Translations under genes and position numbers: made by a program | Shown: positions 4,999 through 6,297 of the stretch, piece after piece | Position numbering within the stretch: position 1 is the first letter of the stretch | Layout: every line of letters starts with the position of its first letter | Assembly: GCA_023131935.1 (NCBI GenBank) | Contig: JAGLYY010000269.1 | Span: forward strand, 1-6,297 | Direction of reading: 5' to 3' | Source of the DNA: Spirochaetales bacterium | GTDB lineage: Bacteria > Spirochaetota > Spirochaetia > JAGLYY01 | DNA: 6,297 nt | Notes under the pieces: model-generated | Database searches by the model: none | What the model saw: only the letters and a program-made list of their open reading frames with translations | Told to the model about the DNA's origin: nothing

Positions 4999-6297
4999 TC
5001 ACTCGTCCATTAGGGCGTAGGCAACGACTTGCTCGGGGGTCATGGTCTGCCCGATCTTCCATTCCGCTGCCCCGACCTCGTCATCGAGACCAAGCTCCTC
5101 GGCGAAATGGGGATCGTATCGGCTGTTGGGATTGAGGATTGACTCTGAAAAAGCCCCAAGACGAACGGCGCGTTTATTCCGGCCTTCGCGCCTCGCCACA
5201 CTGTAAAGACCACCTATGAACCAGGCGAGATACCCCCTGGCGCCGAGGTCCATGGCCAGGCGCAGACCTTCCGTGAACAGTTCCTTCGCCTTGCCGATCT
5301 GCCCGAGACCCAGGTATACATCTGCGAGGCAGTTGATGTTGTCGAAAATCGACCAGCTGTCGTCGATCTCGCGGGCGATGCGTAGCGAATCGAGATACCA
5401 CGGCTCAGCTGCTTCAAACTCCCCGATCCAACCAAAGACATTCCCCATGCCGTGCAGCGCCTGAGAAAGGAGGAAGGGATCCCCTGTCTTCCGCGCGAGG
5501 GTGATCGCCTCCTCGAGTGCGGCCCGCCTGGAGGGCAAGTCTTTGTCCTGCCGACGCAGATGCGAGTAGGCAACCTTGAGGCACCAGGCGATCGTCCAGG
5601 GATCTTCCGTTTCGCGGGCGATTGCTACGCTCTCGTCCGCGATTGCCCAGCTGTCTTCGCCCTCGACATCGCCTTTCCATCCCAGCCACACTTTCGAGAG
5701 AGCAATGCCCCGCTGGTTGTCCGCTTCGCGCCAGAGCCTGAGACTCTCCCTGAAGAAGTGCTTGCCTTCCGGATTTCCCCAGAAAGCACTGCCGACACAG
5801 AGTTTCAACCAACCGAGGAAATACGCTGCCTTCGCTCTGGGACCTGGAAGCCCGACTTCGCAGGTATCGGCACGGAACAGTTCCAGCCAGTGCTGTCCTT
5901 CCGAAAAGCGGGCTCTCCGGAACCAGAACCATCCCAGCGCGCCGGCAAGGCGAAGTCCGTCCACCAGATCTCGCCGGTCGTACAGCCAGGTAAGCGCTGC
6001 CCGGATGTTGTCGTACTCTTCCTCGATCCGGTCGAACCACCGCATCTGGTCGGGACCGTACAGCTCGGGTTCCGCCTGCTCAGCGAATCGGAGGAAATAT
6101 GCTGCAAATCGCGTCTCTATTGCGTCGAGATCACCGCTTTCCTCGAGTTGCTCCCGGGCATATTCACGTATCGTTTCCAGCATTCGAAACCGGGATTCCC
6201 CGTTACATTCCACCAGCCTGAGGAGGCTCTTCTCTGCCAGCGAGGAAAGGTTCGAAAAGACATCCGGATCTTTCCCTGCCATGCGGCACACCGCCTC
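4999..6297 (-). CDS. C-terminal part of a large NTPase-TPR regulator-type protein (COG3903-like), 5' end cut
   Basis: 432 codons are visible and the frame continues past the right edge, so the GTG at 6291 is internal, not a start. Residue numbers here count from it. The first part has the winged-helix/post-NTPase pattern of predicted ATPases of the STAND (NB-ARC-like) class: LSSLAEKSLLR (15-25), RFRMLETIREYAREQLEESG (34-53), AEPELYGPDQMRWFDRIEEE (73-92), DNIRAALTWL (94-103). Helical TPR-like repeats follow to about 380, clearest at 212-228, 253-270, 288-308 and 328-348, where an alanine-rich helix pair ends in LARKTGD- or IAREIDD-like turns. The end, MTPEQVVAYAL (417-427), is also typical of the group. 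No C-terminal LuxR-type helix-turn-helix is present. The missing N-terminus should hold the P-loop NTPase and perhaps a kinase, cyclase or DNA-binding domain. Such proteins are signal-sensing scaffolds or regulators. Composition (35 G/C in 60 at 5641-5700) differs from smc, suggesting transfer. Confidence 0.85.
   Translation of the reverse strand, partial: EAVCRMAGKDPDVFSNLSSLAEKSLLRLVECNGESRFRMLETIREYAREQLEESGDLDAIETRFAAYFLRFAEQAEPELYGPDQMRWFDRIEEEYDNIRAALTWLYDRRDLVDGLRLAGALGWFWFRRARFSEGQHWLELFRADTCEVGLPGPRAKAAYFLGWLKLCVGSAFWGNPEGKHFFRESLRLWREADNQRGIALSKVWLGWKGDVEGEDSWAIADESVAIARETEDPWTIAWCLKVAYSHLRRQDKDLPSRRAALEEAITLARKTGDPFLLSQALHGMGNVFGWIGEFEAAEPWYLDSLRIAREIDDSWSIFDNINCLADVYLGLGQIGKAKELFTEGLRLAMDLGARGYLAWFIGGLYSVARREGRNKRAVRLGAFSESILNPNSRYDPHFAEELGLDDEVGAAEWKIGQTMTPEQVVAYALMDE

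Noticed and set aside
5414..6107. Long alternative frames on the minus strand within the NTPase/TPR gene
   Set aside because: High G+C makes extra frames stay open. Only the 4999-6297 frame gives recognisable TPR and NTPase-linked motifs.

Overview
The window joins a conserved chromosomal block (about 1-4130) to a block that looks acquired (about 4540-6297). The left block suggests a spirochaete. It has a short SMC condensin with no recognisable standard hinge, next to rnhB (RNase HII), next to a small PUR-domain nucleic-acid-binding protein of the type known as BpuR in Borrelia. From memory, Borrelia burgdorferi has the same three genes side by side (P115/SMC, RNase HII, BpuR). Moderate G+C points to a free-living or sediment spirochaete rather than Borrelia. 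The lineage is an inference from protein character and gene order, not from a search.

Layout: 1-340 (-) is the N-terminal part of a membrane-anchored protein of unknown function that leaves the window on the left. It lies 10 bases after smc (351-3149, -) and is probably co-transcribed with it. A 144-base gap separates smc from the divergent rnhB (3294-3857, +). The 3' end of rnhB overlaps the 3' end of the convergent PUR gene (3829-4068, -) by 29 bases. A 475-base gene-free stretch (4069-4543) follows. It holds a likely PUR promoter, a repeat-like element with CACAGAG repeats, a run of ten G and a hairpin flanked by GGCGC, and then a near-consensus sigma-70 promoter. That promoter drives a small NTF2/SnoaL-like gene (4544-4963, +). 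Facing it is the C-terminal 432 residues of a large NTPase-plus-TPR regulator-type protein (4999-6297, -), cut off by the right edge.

Function: the left block concerns chromosome and nucleic-acid upkeep: chromosome organisation (SMC), removal of ribonucleotides from DNA (RNase HII) and nucleic-acid binding (PUR protein). The right block is different in kind and base composition. Hand counts give 26 G/C in 60 bases at 2041-2100 (smc), but 38 at 4621-4680 and 35 at 5641-5700. The repeat-like element lies at the change. I found no tRNA, rRNA, CRISPR array, transposase or recognisable defence system. The least ordinary items are the SMC hinge region, the repeat and composition boundary, and the overlapping or leader arrangements around rnhB.
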